A stretch of 64,000 nt of DNA from Kribbella pittospori (GCF_004331465.1 NZ_SJKB01000003.1:124001-188000), one strand, 5' to 3'. Shown: positions 17,326 to 28,688, numbered from the stretch's first letter. Notes: a model not told the origin generated them from the sequence alone. Numbers and translations: made by a program.

Positions 17326-18618
17326 ATGAGCTCGTACCTGATCACCGGAGCCAGGATCGTGGGCGGTGAGGTCGCGGATCTGCTGCTGGACAACGGCGAG
17401 ATCGTTGCTGTCGGCACCAACCTGGAGGCGCCCGCGGGTGTGGAGACGATCGACGCCAAGGGCCTGATCGCGTTGCCCGGGCTGGTCGACCTGCACACGC
17501 ACCTTCGCGAGCCCGGCCGGGAGGACGCGGAGACCGTCCTGACCGGCAGCCGCGCCGCTGCCGTGGGCGGTTTCACCGCGGTGTTCGCGATGGCGAACAC
17601 CGACCCGGTCGCCGACACCGCCGGGGTCGTCGAGCAGGTCTGGCGGCTCGGCCGCGAGGGTGGGTACGCCGATGTGTTCCCGATCGGCGCGGTCACCGTC
17701 GGCCGGCAAGGCTCGCAGCTCGCGGAGCTCGGCGCGATGGCGGACTCGGCTGCGCGCGTGCGGGTGTTCTCCGACGACGGCGACTGCGTCTGGGATGCCG
17801 CGCTGATGCGCCGGGCGCTGGAGTACGTGAAGGCGTTCGGCGGCGTGATCGCCCAGCACGCGCAGGAGCCGCGGCTCACCCAGGGCGCGCAGATGAATGA
17901 GGGAGCGCTCTCCGGCGTCCTCGGCCTGACCGGCTGGCCGAGTGTCGCCGAGGAGGCGATCATCGCCCGCGACGTCCTGCTGAACGCGCACGTCGGTTCG
18001 AAGCTGCACATCTGCCACCTGTCCACCAAGGGCTCGGTGGAGATCGTCCGGGCGGCGAAGGCGCGAGGCCTGGACGTGACCGCCGAGGTCACCCCGCACC
18101 ACCTGCTGCTGACGGAGGACCTGGCTGCCTCCTACAACCCGGTCTACAAGGTGAACCCGCCGCTGCGGACCAAGGAGGACGTCGAGGCGGTCCGCGAGGG
18201 CCTGGCCGACGGGACGATCGACATCGTCGCCACCGACCACGCGCCGCACCCGGTCGAGGACAAGGACTGCGAGTGGAGCGCGGCGTCGCCCGGCATGATC
18301 GGTCTGGAGACCGCGCTGAGTGTGGTCCAGCACGCGATGGTCGACACCAAGCTGCTGACCTGGGCCGACGTGGCCGACCGGATGAGCAACCGCCCGGCCG
18401 AGATCGGCCAAGTCGGTGACCACGGCCGTCCGCTCGAGGCCGGTGCCCCGGCGAACGTCGTACTCATCGATCCGGCGGTCGAGCGGACCGTCGTACCGGC
18501 GGAGTCCAAGTCGCTGTCTCGCAACACGCCGTTCGAGGGGATGACCCTGCCAGGGCGGGTGGTGGCGACCTTCCTGCGCGGTACGCCGACCGTCCTGGAT
18601 GGAATGCCGGCCCGGTGA
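17326..18618 (+). CDS. pyrC: dihydroorotase
   Basis: 430 residues, class I dihydroorotase. Metal-binding LVDLHTHLREPGRED with His57 and His59, the HAQEPRLTQGAQMNEG segment, ICHLSTKGSVEIV, TAEVTPHHLLLTED and ATDHAPHPVEDKD carry the remaining histidines and the catalytic aspartate. ATG 17326 is chosen because the family start (ITGARIVGG) follows it; the open frame continues upstream into pyrB but without homology. The stop overlaps the next gene's GTG. Confidence 0.97.
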   Translation: MSSYLITGARIVGGEVADLLLDNGEIVAVGTNLEAPAGVETIDAKGLIALPGLVDLHTHLREPGREDAETVLTGSRAAAVGGFTAVFAMANTDPVADTAGVVEQVWRLGREGGYADVFPIGAVTVGRQGSQLAELGAMADSAARVRVFSDDGDCVWDAALMRRALEYVKAFGGVIAQHAQEPRLTQGAQMNEGALSGVLGLTGWPSVAEEAIIARDVLLNAHVGSKLHICHLSTKGSVEIVRAAKARGLDVTAEVTPHHLLLTEDLAASYNPVYKVNPPLRTKEDVEAVREGLADGTIDIVATDHAPHPVEDKDCEWSAASPGMIGLETALSVVQHAMVDTKLLTWADVADRMSNRPAEIGQVGDHGRPLEAGAPANVVLIDPAVERTVVPAESKSLSRNTPFEGMTLPGRVVATFLRGTPTVLDGMPAR

Positions 18619-19109
18619 AGGCCTTCCTGGGCATCGCCGGCACGCTGCTGGTGCTTGCGCTGGCCTACTACGGCATGCTCCGGGGCTGGCGGAACCGCCA
18701 GGCCCGGCAGGCCGAGCTGGCACCGCTGCCTGCAGTGCCTGAGAACGACAAGACCAAGGGCGTGGAGGGCATCTACGTCGCCACCACCTCGGCCGGCGAC
18801 TGGATGGACCGGATCGCCGTGCACGAACTGGGCGTCCGCAGTATCGCGGACCTGGCCGTCAGCGAGGCCGGCCTGATCTTCCATCGGCAGGGCGCGGCGG
18901 ATGTCTTCATCCCCGCGGACCACCTGACCGCCGTCCGGACCGACCGTGGCATCGCCGGCAAGGTGACCGCGGAGAAGTCCGGCCTGGTGGTGGTCACCTG
19001 GAACCACGACGGTCGCGAGCTCGACACCGGCTTCCGTCCCCGCCGCAAGGCAGACACCGCCCCGCTGACCGAAACCATCGCGACCCTGATCGGAGTCGAG
19101 CAAAGATGA
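18615..19109 (+). CDS. membrane-anchored protein of the pyr operon (Rv1382-like)
   Basis: 164 residues. A hydrophobic segment at about residues 4-23 ([19 protein letters not shown]) followed by basic [10 protein letters not shown] indicates one N-terminal membrane anchor with the body in the cytoplasm. The body looks like a small beta-rich, PH-like domain ([48 protein letters not shown]). A protein of this kind sits between pyrC and carA in mycobacteria (Rv1382) and other actinobacteria. Overlaps both neighbours by 4 nt, so it is translated with the pathway enzymes; function unknown. Confidence 0.85.
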   Translation: MKAFLGIAGTLLVLALAYYGMLRGWRNRQARQAELAPLPAVPENDKTKGVEGIYVATTSAGDWMDRIAVHELGVRSIADLAVSEAGLIFHRQGAADVFIPADHLTAVRTDRGIAGKVTAEKSGLVVVTWNHDGRELDTGFRPRRKADTAPLTETIATLIGVEQR

Positions 19110-20260
19110 GCCAGCCCGCCCACAATCCTGCACTGCTGGTCCTGGAGGACGGCCGGGCATTCACCGGTACGTCGTACGGGGCAACCGGCGAGACGTTCGG
19201 CGAGGCGGTGTTCACCACCGGGATGACCGGCTACCAGGAGACGCTGACCGACCCGTCGTACCACCGCCAGATCGTCACCCAGACCGCACCGCACATCGGC
19301 AACACCGGGGTGAACGACGAGGACGACGAGTCGCAGCGGATCTGGGTCGCCGGGTACGTCGTTCGCGACCCGGCCCGAGTGCCGTCGAACTGGCGCGCCA
19401 CCCGCTCATTGGACGACCAACTCAAGGGCCAGGGCATCGTCGGGATCGCCGGCATCGACACCCGGGCCCTGACCCGGCACCTGCGCGAGCGCGGCGCGAT
19501 GCGGGCCGGGATCTCCACCGAGATCCTCGACCCGGACGCGCTGCTGGAGAAGGTTCTGCAGCAGCCGCCAATGGTCGGTGCGGACCTGGCCTCCGAGGTC
19601 ACCACGTTCGAGCCGTACGTGATCCCCGCCGAAGGCGAGAAGCGGTTCACCGTGGTCGCGCTCGACCTCGGGATCAAGTCGATGACGCCGAAGCGGATGG
19701 CCGAGCGTGGCATCGAGGTGCACGTCCTGCCGGCCACCGCGACGCTGGAGGAGGTGCTGGCGGTGAACCCGGACGGCATCTTCATGAGCAACGGCCCGGG
19801 CGACCCGGAGACCACCGAGCACCCGACCGACCTGCTCAAGGCCCTGCTGCAGCGCGGGAAGCCGTACTTCGGGATCTGCTTCGGCAACCAGGTGTTCGGC
19901 CGGGCGCTCGGACTGGGCACGTTCAAGCTCAAGTACGGGCACCGCGGGATCAACCAGCCGGTACTCGACCGGGCGACTGGCAAGGTCGAGATCACCGCGC
20001 AGAACCATGGGTTCGCGGTTGATGCGCCGATCGACTCGGTGGTGGAGACGCCGTACGGCACGGCCGAGGTCTCGCATGTCTCGCTCAACGACAACGTGGT
20101 CGAAGGGCTCAAGCTGACCGGCCGCGATGGTCGGGTCCTCGCGTTCTCGGTGCAGTACCACCCGGAGGCGGCGGCGGGTCCACATGACTCGGCGTACCTG
20201 TTCGACCGGTTCATAGAGTTGATGACTGTCCATTCGGAGCAGTTGGAGGGGCGGGCCTGA
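19106..20260 (+). CDS. carA: carbamoyl-phosphate synthase small (glutaminase) subunit
   Basis: 384 residues. Releases ammonia from glutamine for CarB. N-terminal domain [17 protein letters not shown] and [26 protein letters not shown]-terminal class I amidotransferase with [14 protein letters not shown] (catalytic cysteine; FGNQ replaces the enterobacterial LGHQ) and [14 protein letters not shown] (catalytic His and Glu). ATG overlaps the preceding stop, and its own stop overlaps the carB ATG by one base. Confidence 0.98.
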   Translation: MSQPAHNPALLVLEDGRAFTGTSYGATGETFGEAVFTTGMTGYQETLTDPSYHRQIVTQTAPHIGNTGVNDEDDESQRIWVAGYVVRDPARVPSNWRATRSLDDQLKGQGIVGIAGIDTRALTRHLRERGAMRAGISTEILDPDALLEKVLQQPPMVGADLASEVTTFEPYVIPAEGEKRFTVVALDLGIKSMTPKRMAERGIEVHVLPATATLEEVLAVNPDGIFMSNGPGDPETTEHPTDLLKALLQRGKPYFGICFGNQVFGRALGLGTFKLKYGHRGINQPVLDRATGKVEITAQNHGFAVDAPIDSVVETPYGTAEVSHVSLNDNVVEGLKLTGRDGRVLAFSVQYHPEAAAGPHDSAYLFDRFIELMTVHSEQLEGRA

Positions 20261-23200
20261 TGCCGCGGCGTACAGACATCGAGTCGGTCCTGGTGATCGG
20301 CTCCGGCCCGATCGTGATCGGTCAGGCCTGCGAGTTCGACTACTCCGGGACCCAGGCCTGCCGGGTGCTGCGCGAGGAGGGGTTCCGGGTCGTCCTGGTC
20401 AACTCCAACCCGGCCACGATCATGACTGACCCGGAGTTCGCCGACGCCACCTACGTCGAGCCGATCACCCCGGAGTACGTCGAGAAGGTGATCGAGAAGG
20501 AGCGCCCGAACGCGCTGCTCGCGACCCTGGGCGGCCAGACCGCACTGAACGCGGCGATCGCCCTGCACGAGAACGGCGTACTCGAGAAGTACGGCGTCGA
20601 GCTGATCGGCGCGTCGGTCGACGCGATCCAGCGCGGCGAGAACCGGGAGTCGTTCAAGCACATCGTCGAGAAGCTCGGCGCGGACGTCGCGCGGTCGCGG
20701 ATCTGCCACACGCTGGACGACGTCTTCGGTGCGGCCGCTGAGCTCGGCTACCCGCTGGTGGTGCGGCCGTCGTTCACGATGGGCGGTGTCGGCTCCGGGA
20801 TGGCGTACGACGAGGCGGACCTGCGCCGGATCGCCGGCGCCGGACTGCAGGCCAGCCCGACCACCGAGGTGCTGATCGAGGAGTCGATCCTCGGCTGGAA
20901 GGAGTACGAGCTGGAGGTGATGCGCGACAAGGCCGACAACGTTGTGATCATCTGCTCGATCGAGAACGTCGACCCGATGGGCGTGCACACCGGCGACTCG
21001 GTCACGGTCGCGCCGGCGATGACGCTGACCGACCGCGAGTACCAGGTGATGCGAGACCTTGCCATCGGCATCATCCGCGAGGTCGGCGTCGACACCGGCG
21101 GCTGCAACATCCAGTTCGCGGTGAACCCGGCCGACGGCCGGCTGATCGTGATCGAGATGAACCCGCGGGTGTCCCGCTCGTCCGCGCTGGCCTCCAAGGC
21201 GACCGGCTTCCCGATCGCCAAGATCGCCGCCAAGGTGGCGATCGGCTACACCCTGGACGAGATCCCGAACGACATCACCCGGCAGACGCCGGCCAGCTTC
21301 GAGCCGACGCTGGACTACGTGGTGGTGAAGGTGCCGCGGTTCGCGTTCGAGAAGTTCCCGGCCGCGGACGCCACCCTGACCACGCACATGAAGAGCGTCG
21401 GCGAGGCGATGGCGATCGGCCGCAACTACACCGAGGCGCTGCAGAAGGCGCTGCGCTCGCTGGAGAAGCCGGAGGCCCGGTTCTCCTGGGCCGGATCGCC
21501 CGCGACCGATCTCGAGCCGTTGCTGGAGGCAATCAAGACGCCGCACGACGGCCGGCTGCGGACCGTCATGGACGCGATCCGGGCCGGGGCGACGCCGGAG
21601 CAGATCTTCGACGCGACGAAGATCGACCCGTGGTTCGTGGACCAGCTCTACCTGATCCACGAGATCGCCCTGCAGACCGCGGCGGCGCCGCGGCTCACGC
21701 CGGAGGTGATCCGGCTGGCGAAGCGGCACGGGTTCTCCGACCTGCAGCTGGCCGAGATCCGCGGGCTGACCGAGGACGTCGTCCGCGGGGTCCGGCAGGC
21801 GCTCGGGATCCGGCCGGTCTTCAAGACGGTCGACACCTGCGCGGCCGAGTTCAAGGCCGAGACGCCGTACCACTACTCGTCCTACGACGAGGAGACCGAG
21901 GTGGCGCCGCGGACCGAGCCGGCCGTGCTGATCCTGGGATCGGGGCCGAACCGGATCGGGCAAGGGATCGAGTTCGACTACTCCTGTGTGCACGCCTCGA
22001 TGGCGCTGCGCGACGCGGGCTACTGCACGGTGATGGTGAACTGCAACCCGGAGACGGTCTCGACCGACTACGACACCTCGGACCGGCTCTACTTCGAGCC
22101 GCTCACCTGCGAGGACGTGCTCGAGATCGTGTACGCCGAGATGCAGGCCGGACCGGTCGCCGGAGTCATCGTGCAGCTCGGCGGGCAGACGCCACTGGGT
22201 CTGGCCCAGCGGCTCGCGGACGCCGGCGTACCGATCGTGGGTACGTCGCCGGAGGCGATCCACCTGGCCGAGGAGCGGGGCGCGTTCGGGAAGGTGCTCG
22301 CGGACGCGGCTCTGCCGGCGCCGAAGCACGGTACGGCGATGTCGGCCGACGAGGCGCGTGAGGTTGCCGAGGAGATCGGGTTCCCGGTGCTCGTGCGGCC
22401 GTCGTACGTGCTGGGCGGCCGCGGGATGGAGATCGTCTACAGCGAGGCCGAACTGACGGCGGCGCTGGGACGGCTGAGCGGTGGTACGGGGTCGTGGGAG
22501 CACCCGGTGCTGATCGACCGGTTCCTCGACGACGCGGTCGAGATCGACGTGGACGGGCTGTTCGACGGCGACGAGTTGTTCCTCGGCGGCGTGATGGAGC
22601 ACATCGAGGAGGCCGGAGTGCACTCCGGCGACTCGTCCTGCGCGCTGCCGCCGATCACGCTCGGGAACGCGGACATCGAGAAGATCCGGCAATCGACCGA
22701 GGCGATCGCGCGCGGCGTCGGCGTACGCGGCCTGCTGAACGTGCAGTACGCGCTCGCCGGTGACGTGCTCTACGTGCTGGAGGCGAACCCGCGGGCGTCC
22801 CGGACGGTGCCGTTCGTGTCGAAGGCGACCGCGACGCCGCTGGCGAAGGCGGCGGCCCGGGTGATGCTCGGTGCCTCGATCACGTCGCTGCGCGACGAGG
22901 GCATGCTGCCGGCCGAGGGCGACGGCGGGACGCTGCCGACCTCGACGCCGATCGCGGTGAAGGAAGCCGTGATGCCGTTCAACCGGTTCCGGACCGTCGA
23001 CGGCCGGTCGGTGGACACCGTGCTCGGGCCGGAGATGCGCTCGACCGGCGAGGTGATGGGCATCGACGACACCTTCGGTACGGCGTTCGCCAAGTCGCAG
23101 GCCGGGGCGTCGCAACCGCTGCCGGGGAGCGGCAAGGTGTTCGTGTCGGTGGCGAACCGGGACAAGCGGCACATGATCTTCCCGGTGAAGCGGCTGGCCG

Positions 23201-23565
23201 ATCTCGGCTTCGAGATCTACGCGACCGACGGGACGGCCGACGTACTGCGCCGCAACGGGGTCGAGGCGATCACGGTCCGCAAGAACAGCCAGGGACCGGG
23301 GCCGAACGGCGAACCGACCATCGTCCAGATGGTCCACGACGGTGAGCTCGACCTGATCGTCAACACCCCGATCGGGATCACCCAGGGCGGTTCGCCCCGC
23401 CTGGACGGGTACGAGATCCGCAGTGCTGCCGTGGCTCGGAACATCCCGTGCATTACCACGGTGCAAGGGCTGGCGGCCGCGGTACAGGGGATCGAGGCGC
23501 AGCAGGCCGGTGACATCGGCGTACGGTCGCTGCAGGACTGGGTGCCGAGGATCCGCGGTGTATAG
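20260..23565 (+). CDS. carB: carbamoyl-phosphate synthase large subunit
   Basis: 1101 residues, full length. The two homologous ATP-grasp halves begin with [19 protein letters not shown] (residue about 10) and [19 protein letters not shown] (residue about 560), catalysing carboxyphosphate and carbamate phosphorylation. The C-terminal methylglyoxal-synthase-like allosteric domain ([34 protein letters not shown]) would bind UMP or ornithine effectors. The last 8 nt overlap the pyrD start. Confidence 0.98.
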   Translation: MPRRTDIESVLVIGSGPIVIGQACEFDYSGTQACRVLREEGFRVVLVNSNPATIMTDPEFADATYVEPITPEYVEKVIEKERPNALLATLGGQTALNAAIALHENGVLEKYGVELIGASVDAIQRGENRESFKHIVEKLGADVARSRICHTLDDVFGAAAELGYPLVVRPSFTMGGVGSGMAYDEADLRRIAGAGLQASPTTEVLIEESILGWKEYELEVMRDKADNVVIICSIENVDPMGVHTGDSVTVAPAMTLTDREYQVMRDLAIGIIREVGVDTGGCNIQFAVNPADGRLIVIEMNPRVSRSSALASKATGFPIAKIAAKVAIGYTLDEIPNDITRQTPASFEPTLDYVVVKVPRFAFEKFPAADATLTTHMKSVGEAMAIGRNYTEALQKALRSLEKPEARFSWAGSPATDLEPLLEAIKTPHDGRLRTVMDAIRAGATPEQIFDATKIDPWFVDQLYLIHEIALQTAAAPRLTPEVIRLAKRHGFSDLQLAEIRGLTEDVVRGVRQALGIRPVFKTVDTCAAEFKAETPYHYSSYDEETEVAPRTEPAVLILGSGPNRIGQGIEFDYSCVHASMALRDAGYCTVMVNCNPETVSTDYDTSDRLYFEPLTCEDVLEIVYAEMQAGPVAGVIVQLGGQTPLGLAQRLADAGVPIVGTSPEAIHLAEERGAFGKVLADAALPAPKHGTAMSADEAREVAEEIGFPVLVRPSYVLGGRGMEIVYSEAELTAALGRLSGGTGSWEHPVLIDRFLDDAVEIDVDGLFDGDELFLGGVMEHIEEAGVHSGDSSCALPPITLGNADIEKIRQSTEAIARGVGVRGLLNVQYALAGDVLYVLEANPRASRTVPFVSKATATPLAKAAARVMLGASITSLRDEGMLPAEGDGGTLPTSTPIAVKEAVMPFNRFRTVDGRSVDTVLGPEMRSTGEVMGIDDTFGTAFAKSQAGASQPLPGSGKVFVSVANRDKRHMIFPVKRLADLGFEIYATDGTADVLRRNGVEAITVRKNSQGPGPNGEPTIVQMVHDGELDLIVNTPIGITQGGSPRLDGYEIRSAAVARNIPCITTVQGLAAAVQGIEAQQAGDIGVRSLQDWVPRIRGV

Positions 23566-24586
23566 CCGCGTCGTCCGGCCGGTCCTGTACCGGCTGGGGA
23601 AGGGCGACGCCGAGGTCGCACACGAGCAGACGCTCAACGCCCTGCGCCGCCTGGGCCGCGTCCCGGGTGCCGTCCGGCTGATGTCACGGTTCCAGACCGG
23701 CTCGGAGCGGACCGTCTTCGGCGTCCGTTTCCCGGGCGCCGTCGGCCTGGCCGCGGGCATGGACAAGAACGGGATCGCGCTGCCGGCCTGGCGTGCCCTT
23801 GGGTTCGCGTTCGTCGAGGTCGGGACGGTCACCGCGCACGCGCAGCCGGGGAACGAGAAGCCGCGGCTGTTCCGGCTGGTCGAGCACGAGGCCGTGATCA
23901 ACCGGATGGGCTTCAACAACCTGGGCTCGGAGGCACTCGCTGCCCGGCTGGCGGCGTACGGACCGCTCGGCTATCCGCTGGGCGTCTCGATCGGGAAGTC
24001 GAAGGTGACTCCGCTCGAGGATGCGGTCGAGGACTACGTGACCTCGCTGCGGCGCCTCTACCGGTACGGCGACTACTTCGCGGTCAATGTGTCGTCGCCG
24101 AATACGCCGGGGCTGCGCTCGCTGCAGGATGCCGGGCACCTCCGGGAGTTGCTGACGGCGCTGCGGGCCGAGGCTTCGTCGCTGAGCGTCGGCGGTCTGG
24201 ACGGGAAGCCGATCCTGGTGAAGATCGCGCCGGACCTGACCTCGTCGGCGATCGACGAACTGCTGCAGGTCTGCACCGACGTCGGCATTGCCGGGATCAT
24301 CGCCACCAACACCACGATCGGCCGGCCCGGGGTGGAGTCACACCCGCTGGCGTCGGAGACCGGCGGCCTGTCGGGGCGGCCGCTGACCGAGACGGCGGCC
24401 AAGACGGTCGCCCACATCCACGCCGAGACCGGGGGAGCGTTGCCGATCATCGGGGTCGGCGGCATTCTCGACTCAGCCGACGCGGCCCGGCTGTTCGACG
24501 CCGGCGCCAGTCTCGTCCAGATCTACACCGGGCTGATTTACCGAGGCCCCGGCCTTGTCCGCCAGATCAATCGGGGAGTGAGATGA
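23558..24586 (+). CDS. pyrD: quinone-dependent dihydroorotate dehydrogenase (class 2)
   Basis: 342 residues. Oxidises dihydroorotate to orotate with FMN, passing electrons to menaquinone at the membrane. Visible: the N-terminal helical membrane-association segment ([21 protein letters not shown]), [41 protein letters not shown] with the class 2 catalytic serine, and [14 protein letters not shown] 23558 is selected because homology starts there and it overlaps the carB stop; the frame is open further upstream inside carB. Stop overlaps pyrF by 4 nt. Confidence 0.96.
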   Translation: MYSRVVRPVLYRLGKGDAEVAHEQTLNALRRLGRVPGAVRLMSRFQTGSERTVFGVRFPGAVGLAAGMDKNGIALPAWRALGFAFVEVGTVTAHAQPGNEKPRLFRLVEHEAVINRMGFNNLGSEALAARLAAYGPLGYPLGVSIGKSKVTPLEDAVEDYVTSLRRLYRYGDYFAVNVSSPNTPGLRSLQDAGHLRELLTALRAEASSLSVGGLDGKPILVKIAPDLTSSAIDELLQVCTDVGIAGIIATNTTIGRPGVESHPLASETGGLSGRPLTETAAKTVAHIHAETGGALPIIGVGGILDSADAARLFDAGASLVQIYTGLIYRGPGLVRQINRGVR

Positions 24587-25419
24587 GCAACCAACCCTTC
24601 GGCGCCCGGCTCCGGGCCGCCATGGACACCCGCGGCCCGCTGTGTGTGGGCATCGACCCGCACGCCCACCTGCTGGCCGCCTGGGACCTGCCCGACGACC
24701 CGGACGGCCTCGCGTCGTTCACGTACGGCGTGGTGGACGCGTTGGCGGACCGGGTCGCGGTGTTCAAGCCGCAGTCGGCATTCTTCGAGCGGTTCGGGTC
24801 GGCCGGGATCGCCGTCCTCGAAGAGGCAACGATCCGGCTGCGGGAGGCCGGTGCGCTGGTGATCATCGACGCCAAGCGCGGTGACATCGGGTCGACGATG
24901 GACGGGTACGCGGCGGCGTATCTGGCGGAGAAAGCGCCGCTCGCGTGCGACGCGCTGACGGTCAGTCCGTACCTCGGGTTCGGGTCGCTGCAGCCGGCCA
25001 TCGATGTGGCGCGGGAGTCCGGTGCGGGTCTGTTCGTGCTCGCGTTGACGTCGAACCCGGAGGGACCGCAGTTCCAGTCGGCCCGGACTGTCGACGGTCC
25101 GACGGTGGCGGGCGCCGTACTGGACGGGCTGCGGTCGCTCAACGCCGACGCCGACGGGCTGGGGTCGTTCGGTGCGGTCGTTGGCGCGACCATCAAGCCG
25201 ACCGACGAGGTCCTCGACATCAACGGTCCGCTGCTGGCGCCGGGACTCGGTGCGCAGGGCGGCACGGCCGAGGGGTTGGCGGCGGTCTTCGGGTCGGCGG
25301 TGCGGAACGTCGTACCGTCCAGCTCACGCGAGATCCTCGGTGCCGGTCCGAGCGCCGGTGCGTTGCAGGATGCGGCCGATCGTGCCAACGACGCGTTCCG
25401 GACGGTGCTCGGGTACTGA
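24583..25419 (+). CDS. pyrF: orotidine 5'-phosphate decarboxylase
   Basis: 278 residues, the longer type 2 form found in actinobacteria. Makes UMP from OMP without cofactor. The catalytic [19 protein letters not shown] cluster lies near residue 94, GIDPH at residue 23, and the phosphate-binding GLGAQGG near residue 222. Last gene of the pyr operon; a strong intrinsic terminator follows 33 nt after the stop. Confidence 0.97.
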   Translation: MSNQPFGARLRAAMDTRGPLCVGIDPHAHLLAAWDLPDDPDGLASFTYGVVDALADRVAVFKPQSAFFERFGSAGIAVLEEATIRLREAGALVIIDAKRGDIGSTMDGYAAAYLAEKAPLACDALTVSPYLGFGSLQPAIDVARESGAGLFVLALTSNPEGPQFQSARTVDGPTVAGAVLDGLRSLNADADGLGSFGAVVGATIKPTDEVLDINGPLLAPGLGAQGGTAEGLAAVFGSAVRNVVPSSSREILGAGPSAGALQDAADRANDAFRTVLGY

Positions 25420-25452
25420 CAAACACCGGTTTGTTCCGGTAGGATTTGATTT

Positions 25453-25496
25453 ACCAAATGGCGCGATGAATTTCGCGCCATTTGGTGTTTTTTCTT
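25453..25496 (+). terminator. strong intrinsic terminator of the pyr operon
   Basis: A perfect 14-bp stem, ACCAAATGGCGCGA (25453-25466) with TCGCGCCATTTGGT (25473-25486), loop tgaatt, then GTTTTTTCTT. The surrounding 25420-25530 is unusually AT-rich for this genome. Confidence 0.95.
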
Positions 25497-25530
25497 GAGT
25501 TCCACGGGGTTGGCGTGCGATCTTTCCAGC

Positions 25531-26493
25531 ATGTTTGTTTCTGGGCAGGAATTGAGTCGGCGGTTCTATCTGGAGAAGGTGCGGCCGGTTGTCGACGTAC
25601 CGCACAGTGCCGCGTTGCTGGGCCGCACCTCGGAGGTGCTCGGATTCGACGACGAGATGTCGACCGACCACGACTGGAAGCCGCGGGCGCTGCTGTTCGT
25701 TCGGGAGGGCGTCACGCTGGAGCCGGACGTGCCGGACAAGTTCGAGGGGTGGCCCGCGTCTGTCGAGGTGCACACGCTCCGGTCGTACTTCCAGAAGCAG
25801 TTGGGATTCGATCCGGATCAGGAACTCGCCGCCCGGGATTGGCTGACGTTCCCGGAGTCGATCCTGCGGCAGCACACGGCCGGTGCGGTCTTTCACGACG
25901 AGATCGGGTTGCAGGCGGTGCGGGACCGGTTGAATTACTATCCGCCGGACGTCTGGCGCTATTTGATGATCGCGGCCTGGTGGTGCGTGCACCCGGAGAT
26001 GAATCTGGTCGGCCGGGCCGGATACACCGGCGACGAGCTCGGATCGGCGGTGATCGGTGCGCAACTCGTCCGCGACCTCATGCAGTTGTGTTTCCTGCTG
26101 GAGCGGCAGTACGCGCCGTACCGGAAGTGGTTCGGTACGGCGTTCAGCCGGCTGTCCTGTGGTCCGACGGTCGGACCGCTGCTCCGCGACGTGCTGCGCG
26201 CCGAGACCTGGCAGGAGCGAGAGGCCGCGCTGATGGCGGCGTACCGGCCGATCTGTGAACTCCACAACCGGCTGGAGATCACGCCGCCCGTCGAGCTCGG
26301 GGTCGAGCAGATGTGCGGCCGGCCGTTCAAGGTGGTCTGGGGTGACTTCCCCGGCGCGCTCGCAGCGGGGATCGAGGATCCGGAGGTGAAGCGGATCGCC
26401 GAGCGCTGGCCGGTGGGCCGGATCGAGCAGATTCGCGACGTGTTCTGGCACGCGAACGACCGCCGTCAGTTGGTCGAGCTGGTGGACTCTTGA
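25531..26493 (+). CDS. DUF4037 protein, nucleotidyltransferase-like
   Basis: 320 residues. N-terminal part resembles nucleotidyltransferase-fold DUF4037 proteins: GRTSEVLGFDDEMSTDHDWKPRALLF near residues 31-56, with the closely spaced acidic residues that would bind metal. The C-terminal helical part (YYPPDVWRYLMIAAWWCVHPEM, LCFLLERQYAPYRKWFGTAF) matches the same family. The substrate is unknown; members are often compared with aminoglycoside-type nucleotidyltransferases. ATG 25531 is a best guess, with no strong ribosome binding site seen. It lies between pyrF and the mihF block and overlaps the convergent lysR gene by 28 nt. Confidence 0.8.
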   Translation: MFVSGQELSRRFYLEKVRPVVDVPHSAALLGRTSEVLGFDDEMSTDHDWKPRALLFVREGVTLEPDVPDKFEGWPASVEVHTLRSYFQKQLGFDPDQELAARDWLTFPESILRQHTAGAVFHDEIGLQAVRDRLNYYPPDVWRYLMIAAWWCVHPEMNLVGRAGYTGDELGSAVIGAQLVRDLMQLCFLLERQYAPYRKWFGTAFSRLSCGPTVGPLLRDVLRAETWQEREAALMAAYRPICELHNRLEITPPVELGVEQMCGRPFKVVWGDFPGALAAGIEDPEVKRIAERWPVGRIEQIRDVFWHANDRRQLVELVDS

Positions 26494-27335
26494 TACAGAC
26501 CGGACAGGAGGTCGACTGCCGCCTGGGTCGCGGGGTGCGGGTCCTGACGGTGCCAGATCAGGTGGACGTCGACCGGCGGTGCGTCGCGGAGCGGACGGTA
26601 GACGACGCCGTCCCGACGGTACTGCGCTGTCGTCGCCTGGGGAGTGACACCAACGCAACGGCCGGACGCGATGGCGGACAGCCAGTCGTCGACGTCGTGG
26701 GCGTACTCGATCCGCGGGCGTGCTTCCCCGGGCCAGAGGTCGGCCGTCGTACTGCCGGTCCTTCGGTCGATCACCAGGACGCGGTCGCGGAGTTGGTCGA
26801 GGGTGACGGTTCGTTTGCGGGCGAGCGTGTCGTCAGCCGGCAGGGCGCAGTACCGGCGTTCCTGGGCGACTGTGGTGTGCGCGAACCGGCGCAGGTCGAT
26901 ATGGGTGCGGACGACCGCGAGGTCGCACAGTCCTTCCGCGAGGCCGCCGGTCGACGTGTTGGTCCGGATCAGCTGGAGCTCGATCTCCGGATGCTCGGCC
27001 GCCCATCGCCGCTGGAACTCGGCCGTATGACGTCCCATCGCCGACCACGCATGCCCGATCCGCAACCGCGTGTGCCCGGTCGTCGCCTCGGCCACCAACT
27101 CGTCGACGTCGTTGAGGATCTGGCGAGCCCGCGCCAGCACCTGCACTCCCGCGGTCGTCGGTGTCACCGACCGGCTCGTCCGATGCAGCAGCCGAACCCC
27201 CAGCCGACCCTCCAGCGCCAAGAGGTTCCGCGACACCGCGGCCTGCGAGACGCCCAGCTCGATCGCCGCATCGGTGAACGTCCCGGTGTCCACGACCGCG
27301 ACCAGGCAGCGCAGGTGCCGGAGCTCGAGATCCAT
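26466..27335 (-). CDS. LysR family transcriptional regulator
   Basis: 289 residues. N-terminal winged helix MDLELRHLRCLVAVVDTGTFTDAAIELGVSQAAVSRNLLALE at residues 1-41 is textbook LysR; the remaining periplasmic-binding-like domain would sense a small ligand. ATG 27335 is chosen since the homology begins there; the frame extends 11 codons further up without support. It is divergent from an EamA transporter with 68 nt between them, the common arrangement in which LysR activates an exporter in response to the exported compound. Confidence 0.93.
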   Translation of the reverse strand: MDLELRHLRCLVAVVDTGTFTDAAIELGVSQAAVSRNLLALEGRLGVRLLHRTSRSVTPTTAGVQVLARARQILNDVDELVAEATTGHTRLRIGHAWSAMGRHTAEFQRRWAAEHPEIELQLIRTNTSTGGLAEGLCDLAVVRTHIDLRRFAHTTVAQERRYCALPADDTLARKRTVTLDQLRDRVLVIDRRTGSTTADLWPGEARPRIEYAHDVDDWLSAIASGRCVGVTPQATTAQYRRDGVVYRPLRDAPPVDVHLIWHRQDPHPATQAAVDLLSGLYQESTSSTN

Positions 27336-27403
27336 AACCACAGCGTATAGATCGCTGCGCCGGTGCATTTTGCCGAAGGCGCGGCGGCACGGAACCTCTG
27401 ACC

Positions 27404-28276
27404 ATGGAGAGAGGTCGGCTGGGTGGGGTAGCGATGATGCTCGGGAGCGGGCTGTCGACTCAGGTGGGTGCGTCGGTCGCCGCGCTCGCGTTTCCGGTCA
27501 TCGGGCCGGTCAGCGTCGTGGCTGTCCGGCAGTGGATGGCTGGGGCGGTGTTGCTGGCGGTCGGGCGGCCGAAGCTGCGGACGATCACCAAGCGGCAGTG
27601 GCGGGCAGTGCTGGCCCTGGCCGCGGTCTTCGCGGTGATGAACCTGTCGCTCTACATGGCTATCGACCGGATCGGCCTCGGGCTGGCGGTGACGCTGGAG
27701 TTCCTCGGTCCGTTGGCGGTGGCGTTGCTCGGGTCGCGGCGGATGGTCGATCTGCTCTGTGCACTGACTGCCGCGCCCGCGGTCCTGCTGCTCACCCGGC
27801 CGCAGGCGACGTCGGACTACCTCGGCATCGGCCTCGGGTTGCTCGCCGCGGTCTGCTGGGCCTGCTACATCCTGCTGAACCGGACCGTCGGACGCGAGTT
27901 GCCGGGCGCGACCGGATCGGCGGCCGCAGCGGGCGTTTCTGCCTTGGTGTACGTCCCGATCGGTGTGTTCGTGCTCTGGCAGCACCCACCGACGGTTGCG
28001 TCGGTGTCGTACGCCCTGGTCGCCGGGGTGCTGTCGTCGGCCGTCCCGTTCCTGGTCGACCTGCTGACACTGCGCCGGGTGCCGGCTCAGTTCTTCGGCG
28101 TGTTCATGAGCGTGAACCCGGTGCTGGCCGCCCTGGTCGGGCTGGTGGTGCTCGATCAGCACCTCGGCCCGATCGACTGGATCGCGATCGCGGTGATCGT
28201 GACGGCCAACGCCGTCGCGATCTCGGTCGGAGCTATGACCCCACGGTCCGCAAAGGTGTCTGCTGACGGGGAGTGA
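27404..28276 (+). CDS. EamA/RhaT family drug-metabolite transporter
   Basis: 290 residues with about ten hydrophobic helices in two EamA repeats (for example VSVVAVRQWMAGAVLLAVG; AVMNLSLYMAIDRIGLGLAVTLEF; SSAVPFLVDLLTLRRVPAQFFGVF). The second repeat's LRRVPAQFFGVFMSVNPVLAALVG motif resembles RhtA-type amino acid exporters. Inner-membrane exporter, substrate unknown. Divergent from a LysR regulator that likely controls it. Confidence 0.88.
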   Translation: MERGRLGGVAMMLGSGLSTQVGASVAALAFPVIGPVSVVAVRQWMAGAVLLAVGRPKLRTITKRQWRAVLALAAVFAVMNLSLYMAIDRIGLGLAVTLEFLGPLAVALLGSRRMVDLLCALTAAPAVLLLTRPQATSDYLGIGLGLLAAVCWACYILLNRTVGRELPGATGSAAAAGVSALVYVPIGVFVLWQHPPTVASVSYALVAGVLSSAVPFLVDLLTLRRVPAQFFGVFMSVNPVLAALVGLVVLDQHLGPIDWIAIAVIVTANAVAISVGAMTPRSAKVSADGE

Positions 28277-28307
28277 CGGTCTCCTCGCAGCAGAGTAAGG
28301 AACGCAA

Positions 28308-28676
28308 TTGCGTAAGGTGGCGGCCCTCGCGGCGGTAATGACCATGGGCATCGGCACGCTGACGGCGTGCTCGGGTGTTGATTACTGCAGCGAGCTTCAG
28401 AACTACGCCGAGGCGGCCAAGAACCTCGACATCAAGGACTCCGAGGCGGTCGGCAAGATGCTCGACGAGGCGAAGAAGGTGTCCAAGTCGGCGCCGGACG
28501 ACCTGAAGGACGACTGGAAGGTCGTGCTCGACTACGCCGAGAAGGCCAAAGAGGCGAACGGCGACATGACCAAACTGGCCGAGCTGGGCAAGAACGACGG
28601 CGAGAAGGTCGCGTCGGCCGGTGCGGCCATCGCCAAGCAGGCCAAGGACACCTGCAAGGTCACCATCGACGGCTGA
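28308..28676 (+). CDS. small lipoprotein, paralogue A
   Basis: 122 residues. Signal peptide with lipobox LTAC (cysteine near residue 21), then an about 100-residue mature domain that is highly charged and helical (NYAEAAKNLDIKDSEAV, MLDEAKKVSKSAPDDLKDDWKVVLDYAEKAKEANGD) with cysteines near each end (DYCSEL and DTCKV). TTG 28308 is the start because AAGGAA precedes it by 5 nt. Clearly related to the next gene: same lipobox, YC...Y motif, SAPxDxKDDW core and CKV ending. Function unknown. Confidence 0.8.
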   Translation: MRKVAALAAVMTMGIGTLTACSGVDYCSELQNYAEAAKNLDIKDSEAVGKMLDEAKKVSKSAPDDLKDDWKVVLDYAEKAKEANGDMTKLAELGKNDGEKVASAGAAIAKQAKDTCKVTIDG

Positions 28677-28688
28677 CCCCACGCCACC

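Noticed and set aside
19231..23919. A 1562-codon open frame on the minus strand opposite carA-carB
   Set aside because: It mirrors the codon pattern of the real genes in GC-rich DNA, has Arg/Asp/Val-rich low-information sequence and no recognisable domain. The same applies to 4647-7154 (minus) opposite aroB.
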